From Ifrita kowaldi (Eukaryota > Chordata > Aves > Passeriformes > Cinclosomatidae), in the NCBI GenBank assembly GCA_013398055.1, contig VZRS01010753.1:124001-188000 (forward strand): a stretch of 64,000 bases of DNA, read 5' to 3'. A program made the translations under genes and the position numbers. This document shows positions 40,201 through 48,800 of this stretch, in pieces (positions within the stretch are counted from its first letter, which is position 1; each line of letters starts with the position of its first letter). The notes under the pieces were generated by a model that ran no database searches, was not told the origin of the DNA, and saw nothing but the letters and a program-made list of their open reading frames with translations.

Positions 40201-42858
40201 CTTGGGTATCTGTCCCCCTCCATACTATGTCTGGGAGACAGCCAATAAAACAGAATCAGGAGTTTTTAAATGAAGCTTCATTTCTTTTTCTTCTTCCAAA
40301 ACAAAATTCAGAAGCACTGTACGTACCCAGCTCTCCTTGGCAGACATCTGTTCGGGTAGCTCCTCCAACTATAAACTGAGGGTTGGCACACAACTCCTGA
40401 AAAGACACGATTTCAAAGTTTGCATCACCCTCTCTGGTCTGAAAAGTTCCCTTTTCTTGTTCCTTGTTTCAATATTCAAAAACTATTAAACACTTTCGGA
40501 ATTTCTTCAAAAATATATCCTTTCTCCTCTGTCTGATTAACAGGGTCCCAGGACAACATTTCCTTATTAAATTGAGGAGTGCATATACTTCTTTTGAGGC
40601 AAATCCTGATGCCCTTTGCTACTAGGCACTGTCAGTGATACTACTGAGAATTTTTGCTACTGTGGAGACAGAGGTAAAAATTCACCTCAGCGTTTACATC
40701 TTACTTTATCTTGCTGAGATTTTGGCTCAAGCAACACAAATGAGTTTGTGACTGTGGCTGCTGCCTGTGCCACTGGAACTGCGCTCCGTTTCCAGACAGC
40801 ATGGAGGATGTTCCCCTAGCCTGACCCTGCTTCCTGGGAGGCCAACCACACAAATGCTTTTATTAGCAACAACCCCCCTTTCTTCCTGGCCCTTTGGAGC
40901 CAGCCAAGTAGGTTATGGCAATGACCGTCACTCCTATCCCAACGCTGAGCTCTCCAACAACTCATGGCCTATATTAGGAAGTTATTATTGTCTCTCTAGA
41001 GACAAAAGCCTTTTCTGTTTTTCTGAGAATTTTCCATGAGCTTCTGGATGGCAGCAAGGAGCGGTTTATAGGAAGCCTAACTTGGCAAGCAGGGTTGAGG
41101 ACAGTTTAGGCAGTCGCTGGCTCTCCTCGAGAGCAGCAATTGTCACCCCTGAGCACCCGTGGAGCAACAGAGACAACCCAGGACTTCTTGTGTATGATAG
41201 AGAGCCAGTTTGTGAATCTCCTCTTCAACAGGCATCATCTCAGCTACATCCTTCTGCTTCTGTCCAGTGGAGAGGGGTCCAGCAGTAGGTTACCCCCCAC
41301 ACAGAAGAAGGTTTTGTGTAGCTTTTCCTTTTCTCCCTCCAAAGTGGTGCACCTGGTGTCAGTCAGCTGCATATGACTTATTACTCACCCAGATGCCTGT
41401 CCTTCCTGAGCCACTCCCAAGTGCCACATGCACCTTTCACACAGCTGAGTTTCCCCTCAGGGGTCCCACACGGGCTGGTCTCTGGCAGGCAGGGCTGGGA
41501 CATTTAACCCTGTTGGATCTCAGCCCTCAGTTATTCCTTACCCTGCTATGCTTGTGGCTGTGTCTATGCCTGCAGCAGGCTCAACGTTGTTCTTTTATGA
41601 GAAACCCAAGTCTAATTTAAGGAGTTTTCTGAGGCTGGTCTTCTCCAAGGATAGGCAAAGCCAAGACACACATCCATGGTACTTGCTGAGGTAGCATCCA
41701 GGTGCCAGAGTGAGGTGCTGATGGAAAAATGGGGTTGCCAGGGGTATTAAACCTGGAGTTACTACACCTGCAAGTTTCTGTTTCTCACTTTTCAGGTGAA
41801 AAAATAATAAAACCCCAAGCCTTGAATTTTTCTGTTCTTCTCATTTTCTTTTCCTCCGCCAGATGGAGGTAAGTAATTNNNNNNNNNNNNNNNNNNNNNN
41901 NNNNNNNNNNNGGGGGGTGTCTCAATTTTTTTTACTATTTCTTGATGTTGCAAGATGACAAAGGAGAAGTAAATGACTGAAAAATGAGAGTGCAGAAAAA
42001 TCTCCAAAGCTCTGATTTTGTGACTTAAGAAAAAAAAAAAATCATCATCTAATCTTTGCTGATGAAAATTACTTTCCTAGAATCAGAGGCCATTTCTAGG
42101 ATATACTTATTTAGGTAATAGCATTTCCAGACAGTTGCTGTTTAACTGTTACATGCAGCTTGAAGCGAGGCAGAGGATTTTATTTAGGAATGAACCTGAG
42201 GGGCACAGTGGCAAGTCCTGGGTGTGGGTGCTGTTACAACTGACAGTCAATGGCATTTGGGGTGGCTGACAGACTGGATGGATATATGTGGATATATATT
42301 TTGCATCCATCTCCAGATTGGACTTGTAGCTCTCTGGAGCTGGAATGGATAGGAAGAAAGCAGGTTGCCATGAAGCAAGTTCCCATGAAGCAGTTATAGG
42401 ATTCTCTGCTTTATAATGGGCTTGGAAGATGATGATTTCTTTTCCCACCTCCTTGCCAAACTTGCTTCTGCCAACCATGGAAGTAAAGCAAGACAGAATT
42501 AAGAAACAGGACATACAGAAACAGTGGATATTCAGGCTCACCACTGATTTAGCCTGGCTGTTCAGCTGGGCTTTGGTTAGATTTGCACCCAGTGAAATAG
42601 GCAGTCACAGAGCACTCTTACCGTGGGGCGCTTCCAGACGATCCCCTGGGTTTTGAAGGAGTATGGTCCCAGGTCCCGGTAGCCCAGAGCAGAAGGACAG
42701 GCTGGGAACTCTTCATCCTTGAACAGCGTGCCAGTCTGCAGGCACTGCTGCTTCAGGGCTTCATAGTCCTGCTTCAAATACTTGATGGCATTCCTGTTGG
42801 ATCCGAGCCCGTCCGCTGCCGCTCGTTCTTGGCATAGTCTTGCTGTGACCCTGGCCAT
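13185..42858 (-). CDS. CAPN8: Calpain-8 catalytic protease, complete, 21 coding exons
   Basis: A Ca2+-dependent cytosolic cysteine protease of the classical calpain family. In mammals CAPN8 (nCL-2) is made mainly in stomach mucous cells and works with CAPN9. The 21 exons join without a frame break to 703 codons plus stop, the length I recall for human CAPN8. Domains: N-terminal anchor (about 1-20), protease core PC1 (to about 210) with Cys105 in DCWLLAAIASLTLN, PC2 (to about 355) with His262 in VKGHAYSITG and Asn286-Trp288 in NPWGEVEW, beta-sandwich CBSW (about 356-513), and penta-EF-hand (about 525-703) with canonical loops at 587-598 and 617-628. The ATG at 42858 was chosen because residues 1-16 before GLGSN match the family spacing; A at -3 and G at +4 make a strong start context. 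CAPN8 rather than CAPN2 is supported by the C-terminus WLCCTLV, the sequence IWKRPT/GGSTVEGFEDFTGGISE, and the position head-to-head with CAPN2. No disabling change was seen. Confidence 0.93.
14138..14196 (-). CDS. CAPN8: CAPN8 exon 20
   Basis: Fifty-nine bases, the usual length for this calpain exon, entered in phase 1 and left in phase 0 (GAG|GTAAGG). It encodes KVFHLLDKDKNGVIQISLPE, residues 677-696, the fifth EF-hand loop. The loop ends in Leu rather than Glu, as expected for the dimerisation EF-hand that does not bind Ca2+ tightly. Intron 19 (14197-14805) shows no further feature. Confidence 0.93.
14806..14925 (-). CDS. CAPN8: CAPN8 exon 19
   Basis: One hundred and twenty bases between a cctcag acceptor and A|GTGAGT donor. 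It encodes residues 637-676, including RYACS and DFDGFVACMIRLETLF, a strongly conserved fourth EF-hand segment. It appears one codon longer than the human equivalent (extra residue in CSTKLTIDFD). Intron 18 (14926-15813) holds nothing I recognise. Confidence 0.94.
15814..15892 (-). CDS. CAPN8: CAPN8 exon 18
   Basis: Seventy-nine bases, the family length, phase 0 in and phase 1 out (GCA G|GTGAGT). It carries the third EF-hand with a canonical 12-residue loop DSDYSGTIDSHE at residues 617-628, flanked by AIYKKV and MRNALREA. Intron 17 (15893-17181) contains no other convincing exon. Confidence 0.95.
17182..17250 (-). CDS. CAPN8: CAPN8 exon 17
   Basis: Sixty-nine bases, phase 0 at both ends, between the acceptor cggcccag and donor TTG|GTAACA. 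Residues 588-610 (TDGTGTLGLIEFKTLWMKI and so on) complete the canonical second EF-hand loop begun by Asp587 of exon 16. Intron 16 (17251-18496) contains a 45-bp tandem duplication listed separately. Confidence 0.94.
17922..18011. repeat. 45-bp imperfect tandem duplication in CAPN8 intron 16
   Basis: Copy one is 17922-17966 and copy two 17967-18011, directly abutting. They differ at four positions out of 45 (three C to T and one T to C, reading copy one to copy two on the plus strand). There is no coding sign; the mismatch level suggests an older local duplication. Confidence 0.9.
18497..18561 (-). CDS. CAPN8: CAPN8 exon 16
   Basis: Sixty-five bases, the family length, phase 1 in and phase 0 out (TTA GAT|GTATCC). 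It follows the acceptor tttgtatag, which has a short pyrimidine tract. It encodes KDVKSDGFNINTCREMISLL, matching the helix between the first and second EF-hands, and ends with Asp587, the first residue of the second loop. The frame is too short to stand alone; it was found by phase and motif. Intron 15 is 18562-19068. Confidence 0.93.
19069..19126 (-). CDS. CAPN8: CAPN8 exon 15
   Basis: Fifty-eight bases, phase 0 in and phase 1 out (AAG A|GTAAGT). It encodes DCEVNATELQRILNRVLAK, the end of the first EF-hand and the helix after it. Acceptor is ttttccgtccag. Intron 14 (19127-20033) shows only AT-rich sequence. Confidence 0.93.
20034..20099 (-). CDS. CAPN8: CAPN8 exon 14
   Basis: Sixty-six bases, phase 0 at both ends, between tttcctccag and GAG|GTAAGT. 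It encodes PHVDNKDIDDEFKTLFQKL and SGE: the acidic linker and first helix of the penta-EF-hand domain. Intron 13 is 20100-20751 and carries no recognised element. Confidence 0.93.
20752..20788 (-). CDS. CAPN8: CAPN8 exon 13 (37 nt)
   Basis: A 37-base exon, phase 2 in and phase 0 out, between an A/T-rich acceptor (tttctttag) and CCA TAC GAG|GTTAGA. It encodes the variable linker MMSDEVSAKPYE between the beta-sandwich and EF-hand domains, comparable to the NPYEPH region in human CAPN8. Linker sequence is poorly conserved, so the call rests on length, phase and the PYE motif. A run of 17 A at 20866-20882 lies in intron 12 (20789-21384). Confidence 0.9.
20866..20882. repeat. Poly-A run in CAPN8 intron 12
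   Basis: Seventeen consecutive A on the plus strand (T on the transcribed-sense strand of CAPN8), about 80 bases upstream of the exon 13 acceptor in the transcript. Confidence 0.9.
21385..21596 (-). CDS. CAPN8: CAPN8 exon 12
   Basis: Two hundred and twelve bases between a ccccacag acceptor and CA|GTGAGT donor, phase 0 in and phase 2 out. It encodes most of the second half of the beta-sandwich domain, with DVHAGRAFFARHQPAARTD, YVNLREV, YLIVPSTFEPYKNGEFCLRV and FAEK, all highly conserved among classical calpains. Intron 11 (21597-23301) is AT-rich with nothing recognised. Confidence 0.95.
23302..23313 (-). CDS. CAPN8: CAPN8 microexon 11 (12 nt)
   Basis: Twelve bases, ATTCCTCAAGAG (Ile-Pro-Gln-Glu), between ctttcag and GTATGT. 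Classical calpains have a 12-nt exon at this place (VPxE in relatives), and CAPN2 in this window has its own at 63903-63914. Both phases are 0, so skipping would remove four residues without a frameshift. Too small for frame-based gene finders. Confidence 0.93.
23314..25359 (-). other. CAPN8: CAPN8 intron 10
   Basis: About 2.0 kb. Its first 24 transcribed bases are part of a tandem duplication that copies the splice donor (see 25297-25370). A 12-base direct repeat (cttaagagtcac) occurs near 24320-24350. Nothing else is recognised. Confidence 0.7.
25297..25370 (-). repeat. CAPN8: Tandem duplication of the CAPN8 exon 10 splice donor
   Basis: Two identical 35-base copies, 25297-25331 and 25336-25370, stand 39 bases apart. 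Read on the minus strand, each contains the last 11 bases of exon 10 (ending CTCTATCAG) and the first 24 of the intron (GTAAAG...). There are therefore two equal donors: the first after 25360, the second after 25321. The 39-base difference is a multiple of three with no stop, so use of the second donor would insert 13 residues (VKFVPDFKGTLYQ) into the beta-sandwich domain. The zero divergence suggests a recent event, or constraint, or an assembly artefact. Confidence 0.93.
25360..25535 (-). CDS. CAPN8: CAPN8 exon 10
   Basis: One hundred and seventy-six bases with the first donor, phase 1 in and phase 0 out. It encodes TYWTNPQFKIRLDE, the acidic loop region PDDDHEGSLNEPCC, and LVGLMQKNRRRQKRMGEGLL through SIGYSLYQ, the start of the beta-sandwich domain. 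It is two codons longer than the CAPN2 exon 10. With the second donor the exon would be 215 bases (25321-25535). The ancestral donor is taken as the first, because the family exon ends at I-Y-x before the microexon. Confidence 0.94.
26233..26393 (-). CDS. CAPN8: CAPN8 exon 9
   Basis: One hundred and sixty-one bases, the same length as CAPN2 exon 9, phase 2 in and phase 1 out (CAA G|GTAAGG). It encodes MAFSDFQRQFSRLEICNLTP, DTLSSNEVNKWDL and QWRRGSTAGGCQNYQ, the end of protease core PC2 and entry to the beta-sandwich. Intron 9 (25536-26232) shows nothing else. Confidence 0.95.
27392..27466 (-). CDS. CAPN8: CAPN8 exon 8
   Basis: Seventy-five bases between gcctgcag and TTTTG|GTGAGA, phase 2 in and out. 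It encodes APEWNYVDPKQKQALDKQV then DDGEFW. Found by phase and by EFW, the residues before the MxFxDF motif. Intron 8 (26394-27391) and intron 7 (27467-28821) hold AT-rich sequence with no recognised element. Confidence 0.93.
28822..28907 (-). CDS. CAPN8: CAPN8 exon 7 with catalytic Asn286
   Basis: Eighty-six bases, phase 0 in and phase 2 out (GAT AA|GTAGGT). It encodes VYYRGRPEKLVRLRNPWGEV and EWTGSWSD. Asn286 and Trp288 in NPW complete the active site. No ORF longer than 60 codons flags it; it was recovered from the motif. Intron 6 is 28908-29716. Confidence 0.95.
29717..29800 (-). CDS. CAPN8: CAPN8 exon 6 with catalytic His262
   Basis: Eighty-four bases, phase 0 at both ends (GAG|GTAAGC), after acceptor attgctccag. 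It encodes ITATAEIEAVTSLKLVKG then HAYSITGAEE; His262 is the second member of the catalytic triad. Intron 5 (29801-30681) shows no recognised element. Confidence 0.95.
30682..30850 (-). CDS. CAPN8: CAPN8 exon 5
   Basis: One hundred and sixty-nine bases, phase 2 in and phase 0 out (ATC GAT|GTAAGA). It encodes LNGSYEALAGGSTVEGFEDF, TGGISESYELRRAPSNLY and IIQKALRAGSLLGCSID, the boundary between core domains PC1 and PC2. Unlike exon 4 it has diverged from the CAPN2 copy at ordinary levels (many synonymous changes). Intron 4 (30851-31153) contains a 12-base perfect tandem repeat, CCAGGGGCCCAG, at 31111-31134. Confidence 0.96.
31154..31287 (-). CDS. CAPN8: CAPN8 exon 4, near-identical to CAPN2 exon 4
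   Basis: One hundred and thirty-four bases between ctttccctcag and GCC AA|GTACGG, phase 0 in and phase 2 out. It encodes FWQYGEWVDVVVDDRLPTK, NGELLFVHSEEGNEFWSALL and EKAYAK in core domain PC1. The DNA matches CAPN2 exon 4 at 130 of 134 positions, with 85 identical bases at its 5' end extending 12 bases into the preceding intron. Forty-three of 44 complete codons end in G or C, against 18 of 39 in CAPN8 exon 3. This pattern points to gene conversion rather than slow evolution. Confidence 0.97.
31288..32403 (-). other. CAPN8: CAPN8 intron 3
   Basis: About 1.1 kb. The acceptor end (31288-31299) is identical to that of CAPN2 intron 3. A purine-rich stretch on the plus strand near 32036-32062 and an A-rich stretch near 32317-32340 are the only features seen. 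Confidence 0.6.
32404..32522 (-). CDS. CAPN8: CAPN8 exon 3 with catalytic Cys105
   Basis: One hundred and nineteen bases, phase 1 in and phase 0 out (TTC CAG|GTACCT), after acceptor gtttttag. It encodes GDCWLLAAIASLTLNPDI, FRVVPKTQSFQEDYAG and IFHFQ. Cys105 is the catalytic nucleophile. It matches CAPN2 exon 3 at 94 of 119 bases, the ordinary divergence between the two genes. Confidence 0.96.
36241..36337. repeat. T/G-rich (TTTG)n-like tract
   Basis: About 97 bases made almost only of T and G, with imperfect TTTG and GTTT units and long T runs. In the sense of CAPN8 transcription it is an A/C-rich tract. Confidence 0.85.
36402..36472. repeat. TG/TA microsatellite
   Basis: Imperfect TGTGTC units lead into eleven uninterrupted TG units (36423-36444), then into TA- and CATA-type repeats. 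Likely length-variable. Confidence 0.9.
38422..38441. repeat. GA dinucleotide repeat
   Basis: Ten perfect GA units in CAPN8 intron 2, preceded by a T-rich stretch. Confidence 0.95.
40327..40396 (-). CDS. CAPN8: CAPN8 exon 2
   Basis: Seventy bases, the family length, phase 0 in and phase 1 out (CTG G|GTACGT), after acceptor gtcttttcag. It encodes ELCANPQFIVGGATRTDVC then QGEL and the first base of Gly103, directly before the catalytic segment. Confidence 0.95.
40397..42621 (-). other. CAPN8: CAPN8 intron 1
   Basis: About 2.2 kb including an assembly gap of 33 N. On the opposite strand, just left of the gap, a strong acceptor-like and donor-like pair enclose only six bases (see findings). No other feature recognised. 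Confidence 0.7.
41879..41911. other. Assembly gap (33 N)
   Basis: Thirty-three unknown bases in CAPN8 intron 1, flanked on the right by a run of six G and further on by a T run. The true gap length is unknown. It does not touch any coding exon. Confidence 1.
42622..42858 (-). CDS. CAPN8: CAPN8 exon 1 with start codon
   Basis: Two hundred and thirty-seven coding bases (79 codons), phase 0 out (CCC ACG|GTAAGA), the same length as CAPN2 exon 1. It encodes MARVTARLCQERAAADGLGS, NRNAIKYLKQDYEALKQQ, TGTLFKDEEFPACPSALGY, RDLGPYSFKTQGIVWKRPT. The ATG sits in GGCAGCATGG, a strong context. The upstream in-frame GTG at 42867 is not needed. The N-terminal anchor helix (about residues 1-19) is less conserved, as usual. 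Confidence 0.95.
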
Positions 42859-45800
42859 GCTGCCCACCCTCCCAGTGTGTGCGGCAGCTCTGCCTTTGCC
42901 TCCTGGGGGAGAGGAGGTGAGTACGGGCAGGCTGGGGTGGAGCCAAGGACTGCCCTAAGTGCTCCAGCAGCCCTGGAGGGAGGAGGCACCAGGAGTGCAA
43001 ATATGTACCAGGGAGATGGGTGGGAGCCACAGCCATCACGGCTGGGATTATGGGCACTGCCTGCTGCTACTCCCATGGTATTTGCTTTTTTTACTGTCCC
43101 TTTTTAAAATCCTCTCTTAGCAAGAAGCCAGGGAGAACTTTTTGCAGACACACCTGTTAACAGATGGAAAGAGACTGTGTGCATTCCGTGTGCTGAAAGT
43201 CAGGTTTAAGGATCAGTCCTCTAAAAATCCAGGTGAAGATGGTTTAGAACTCCTTTCCTCCTTCTGAGATCAGGCTCTGTGCTGTTGGAGAGTTGTGCAG
43301 CCACACAAAACCTGGAGCTGGATATCTATTGCTACAGCTTACACGGCTATGGAGATGCCGTGGAATTTTAAAGCTAGGGAAAAGTTGAACCCACTTCTAG
43401 CTTAAACAGCGAGGTTTTTTTAAAAAGACCCCTCTCTTTGGTACTCTCAAAGCAGTATGAATCTATAATTTAATTTATCAGCAAGAGATGTGAGCTTGAC
43501 AGAGCTAGAGCTGGCCACTTGCAGAGGGCAAGGATACAACCCAGGAGCGTGACCTAGGCCAAAACTGGGGAATTGTTTCACTAGATAGGAGGGAAGCTGA
43601 TAAGCTCTGCTACCCCTCTCCAGTGTCACCTTGGGCAGAAGTCACTAAAACATCATCTATAAAAATGGGGTCTTGTCTCAGCTAGTGAGAGATTACCCAT
43701 CATATTTACAGTCTTCTGGTGGTGTTTCCTGCATATAAAATGTTTACAGGCCAAAACCAAAGAAGGCCTTGGGTGCAAAGTCTTTACAGACCTTAGGAAA
43801 TAGTGGTTCCTGTTCTTGTAGGAGACAAACTCCATTTCTACCCTGGCAACCCCATTTTGCACTGACACAGGGGTGCACCCCTCCCTGGCAAGGTGCCTGC
43901 AGACGTCTGGAGGTTCAAAAACTGAAGGTGGAAATATTTTCCATGGAGCACAGCTGCTCTCTGCTGTCATCCTGTATAATGACTGGGATTCCCCAGAAAG
44001 CCACTGCGTGGCCAGCTGAAAGCTGGGTAAACAGTAACTTTGTTTGCCAAGGAGCACGTTTGATGACTACCTCTAGGTAAATTTAGACAGGAGGTGTGGG
44101 GAAGGGAAGAGAGAATTTTTAAGGACTGAAACCTGGTGAGATAAGGAGTCCAAACAGAGGCTAGCCAGGTTGCTTGTCTGCAAATATTTGAAGAGAGTGA
44201 ATGCAAAGGAGGAAACAAAATTACTTGGTCAGGCCCGGGTAGTGAAGGCTGGGCTGAGGGAATTAATGTATCAGTTACCCCAAAATCAAACTAATACTGT
44301 TGAAATTGAGTAAAGGAAAAGGATGGCCAGCATTTTATCCCTGTTGCATTTCAGTATTTCCAGGTCTGTCTGTGTATGGAACCGGACTGAGGAATGGAAT
44401 AACAAAAGGTTGAGGGGAGGGTTTTTTCTTTCCAGGGTGGATTTGTTTTTCTGTCAAACAGACCCATTCAGCTGTACCCACATTTTTTGCTCATGGGGCA
44501 GAATACTGCTTTCTTTCCCACCCTGCACCAACACCTTATGCTGAAATTTCCTCTCTTCCTGTGGTCCAGAGGAATGCTCCCACTTTGCTGTGATTGCTGT
44601 AAGCTGCAAGTTTGGTAATGTTGTTCATGGAAAAGCATGCTGCTCCAGCAATTGGAAAAGGTAATTTTGAACATTTTGAATATTTTGTTTTCCATGCAGT
44701 TTTTCAGACATACACTTGATATGCTGTGTGCTCTGTAAGTCCAGTTGCCACTAGATGTGAGCAGGCACAGCAGGAGTGAAGCCTTGTGCATCACCAGAGT
44801 GTAATGGGGAAAGACAGACAAAAGGTAGGAGCACCTCCCCTGTGGACACAGGCTGAAAGAACTGGGGTTGTTCAGTCTGGAGAAGAAAAGCCTCCAGAAA
44901 GACCTTAGAGCACCTTCCAGTTCCTAAAGGAGGCTACAAGAAAGCTGGAGAGGGAATTTTTACAGGGTTTGTAGTGGTAAGACACGTGGGGATGCATCTT
45001 CAAACTGACAGACAGGAGGTTTAGATGAAACATTAAGTAGAAGTTCTTCACTCTAAGGATGGTGAGGCTCTGGTACAGGTTTCCCAGAGAGGATATGGAT
45101 ATCCCATCCCTGGAAGTGTTCAAGGCCAGGTTGGATGGGCCTTTGGGCAGCCTGTTCCAGTGAAAGGTGTCCCTGCCCATGGTAGGGGGATTGGAACAAC
45201 ATGGTATTTAGGGTCCTTTCCAACACAAACTGTTCTATGATTCTATGAAATACAATCAGATTTTAATAATAAATTTCAGTTTTCACGTTTGGAAATAGAC
45301 TGAGGACAACCCTTTTCTCTGGGGGAGGCTTGGACCAGGTAACCACCCAGTGTGTCCACCACAGCTATTTGATTTTGGTGATCCGTAGCACAGCACTTCA
45401 AATCCATTTTCCAAGCTTGATTAGCAGCAGCATAATTTATTTTGTGTAGAAAGCGATACACAAGCACCATCTAGAGGATGTAAAGGAGATGATGATGACT
45501 GTATAGTTGACTACAGCAACAGCTGACAGTTGTATTATAGGAGGAAAAGTTTTCTGGTTCCCCATGACTCCAAAACTGCTGCTGAAGTGGCATTAACCCC
45601 TAGGGTTAATAGCTGTAACAATTATTCTGGCTTTTGTTGCTCTGGGATTTGCATATTTTTGCCTGGCTTTTCCTGCTTTCCTTTCCCTCTCCCCCTTTCT
45701 TGATGACAGCAAGAGTATAAGGGGAACAGGGAAGAATGAATTAAACCAGGAAAATGCACCACCTGGGTTTCAAAGAAGAGACTGAAAATTCCATGCAGTC

Positions 45801-48800
45801 AGGACTGTTCTGTATGTGGAGAAATCTTTAGCAGAAAATAACTGCCAATTACCCAGCAGCTCCAGACACATTTCTGATACAGTGCATTAGAGAGAAATGA
45901 GAGGGCTCTCCTGTACTGCAGCCCGTGGCTAATGAGGATTAAATCTGCTTCGCTGTACTGTAGACCCTGCAGCATGAAAACAGATCAGTTTGATCCTGAG
46001 AGCTTGCCTTCTCCTGTTCTAGAAGTATGGGCTCCTACCCACCCTACTGCTGTGAAAATAGAGTGACTATCAATAGGAAGACTATTGGGAGCTATGAAAG
46101 TTCCTAAATGTTTGTCTCTAGGATTATTGTTTTATAGGTTGCAATATTTTATCCAAGTGTTTGGGGAGGGAAGTGTTGCTGCAGGCTGCAGCCTGGCAAG
46201 TTCCCTATAGGGAAACACATCTGAAATTAGCTCTGATCCTGCTTGTTTGTTTTATAAAAGCCATAAAACTGTTGGTGCCTGAGGAGGAGGAAGATGATAT
46301 CCTGCAGAGGTAATGTCTGCATCCCAGGTGTGAAGCTTCACAACATAAGTTGGCCTGATCCAGAATGATAGTTCAGCACTATAGGAAGGAAGCTGGGACG
46401 GATAGCTGGGTTTTGCAGGATGACCCAGGTCTTTCTGACACCTCACCTTGTGATGTTGGGGAAAGCTCAGTACCTCTCCAGATCCCAGCCTCAGACAAGA
46501 AAGCAATTCCCTTCCTCATGAAACATCACTACTGCTACTGCAAGCCTCTTCCTCTGGGAAACCACCCTCATCCTAGTGAGGACAGGGCAGCTCCTGGGAA
46601 GAAGAACAGGAGCCCTGCAGGTGCATGAGCCCATTCCTCCCTTCCTGAGCTGTTGGCCATTTGTTCCCAGTATCCATGTATAGTGAAAGGGCAGAGGAAC
46701 AAGAGGGAAGAGGGATGGTGCAAAGCAGAGCAGCTCTGAGTTACTCACAACTGCTGAGCGTGGGCAGAGGGAAGGACAAGCCCATCCTGCCCGAAACTCC
46801 ATGCTGTGAATGGCAGCTGGATGCTCCTCATCAGGAACCAGAATGAGCTGCTGCAGCAACAGCTGAAACCACTGACTTGCAAAATGTGAGAGTTCGTGAC
46901 TTTTTGAAGAGCTGCAGGTGTGCAGGGAGATTAAGAAGAAGTCAGATTTCTTTTTCCTTCTGAAGTTGACTGGTTTTAGGGAGACACGAGTGGGTAACTA
47001 TTAATGGGACTGCTGCTTTTACCTAAGAGCATTACACTGGTCTCACAGTCAAATGGAAATCACCTCTTTCTTTAAAGAAAATGGGCATATTGTGCAAATA
47101 CGTAGAAAATGAAGGAACTGGCTCAGGTAGTGCTGAAAATAACTTCCTTCCCTCTTACTGTGGACTCCCATCCACATCTGCTGCTGGGCTGGAAGTGGGA
47201 GTAGTTGACTTTGTTGACTTACCTGGCTGCAGAGGACTTTGTGGGCAGGCTCTTCAGATGGCTGCTGGGACAGCCAGCTTCCCATATAATAAGATAAATT
47301 CTGTATTACACCAATATAGCCTTGCCTGTCATTAAACCACTTGGGACAGTACGGTCCCTACAAATTTGGGACCAGTCTAGCAAGCCTGGGTGGCAAATAT
47401 ACCTCTACTCTGCCTTGCCACAGGCACCTCTCCCACTGCTTAATTGAATCCTTGCTGGTTCAATTTCTTTCTGGCTTTGTTCCCTTCTGTTCCTCTCCTT
47501 TCCTGTTTGGCTCAGTCTCGACCCGCACTGCACCACGGAGACTCTAAGAAAACTCTGGTAGCTCTGACTGAGCAGAGCAGAGCAGCCACATACGATTCTT
47601 GCACACACTTGGTCTTGGTCATTGTCCAGCAGAGGCTGTCAGCTGCCAGCAGACCCCAGAGTGGTCTGTGAGTACCTTCTGTGGGGCTCAGGGGAGATGG
47701 CTAAGAAAAGCAAAGTAATTATATGACAGATTTTCAACCCAGCTTAAACTTCCGCATCTGCTGGAAAACAGCTGGAGTAGAGGAGTTCACAAACCAAAAC
47801 CAGTTTTGTGGGCCAGTGAAAACCATTGCTTTGAACTGACTCTGGTTTCCTTCTACCCTGCCTCTTGAAAAACCAGAGAAGCCTGACCTGTGGCAGCTGT
47901 ACAGATTCGAACCACTGCGTGGAGCCAAAGAAACACTTTCTGAGCAGCTCTTCAGCTCCCAGATCCCTCACGTTAGGATGCAACGCAACCCACTGGGAGT
48001 TAAACTCCCCGGTGGTGAGATGCTGTTGTCTCCTGGCCCAGGAGATGGCCTTGCCTGTGAAAGAACTCAGCAGTGCTTAGCAAATCTAAACAGCTGAGCA
48101 AAACCATCCTTCAGTGCCACTCTGTGTCCTGCTCGAGCTCCAGCACAGCCATGCTGGAGACCTTGGCTAAAGGCACACCCTCAACTGAGTGCACACAGCT
48201 TGCAGCATGTAACATTACTGGATTTGCTTCCAGCTCTCCGTGTGTGATTGATTTGCCACGTGCTCCTAAAAACACCATCATTCCCTTAATAAAGAGAGCC
48301 CTTCTGACCCATGGAGAACAGGAGGCATCTTCAAAGCACAGTGAAGTTGGACCGTGCCTTGCCAGGTTTGGACAACCAGGTGGTATCAGGGCTGTTTCCT
48401 TGCATGGTCGTGATCCACACAGACAGGCTGGTGCTGCTCAGAGCATTCATATCTAACTTCAGAAAGATTTTAGGGGCCTCCTCTGCTACACTGGGAATGG
48501 AGTGGGCAACGCTTAGCTTTTCTTCCTGTTTAATGGTAATGGCTTCCCATGAACTGTGCAAGCAGGATCTGCACTGAGCTTAGGAAGAGGAATCATAAAT
48601 GATGGAAGGGCAAAACTACTGAGCAAATGGACAGTGGTTTGGAGCACCATGTACCAGCAGTGAAGGAAAACTTCCCACCACATCTCAGCAAGTGGTACCA
48701 CTGCTAATTTATGATTCTTTAAGCATTTGTCAAACAATAATGTTCATTTTAGTCGGATAGGATGGCTCCAAACCACTGTTTCATGCATCCAGGGCTTGGA

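Larger units (their letters stand above)
32523..40326 (-). other. CAPN8: CAPN8 intron 2
   Basis: About 7.8 kb, the longest intron of the gene. It contains an antisense 162-codon open frame (33000-33488) without recognisable homology, plus T/G-rich, TG and GA simple repeats at 36241-36337, 36402-36472 and 38422-38441. No phase-compatible extra exon was found. Confidence 0.7.

Noticed and set aside
42859..42867. Alternative CAPN8 start three codons upstream
   Set aside because: The codon at 42867 is GTG, not ATG; the ATG at 42858 has a strong context and the family N-terminal spacing.
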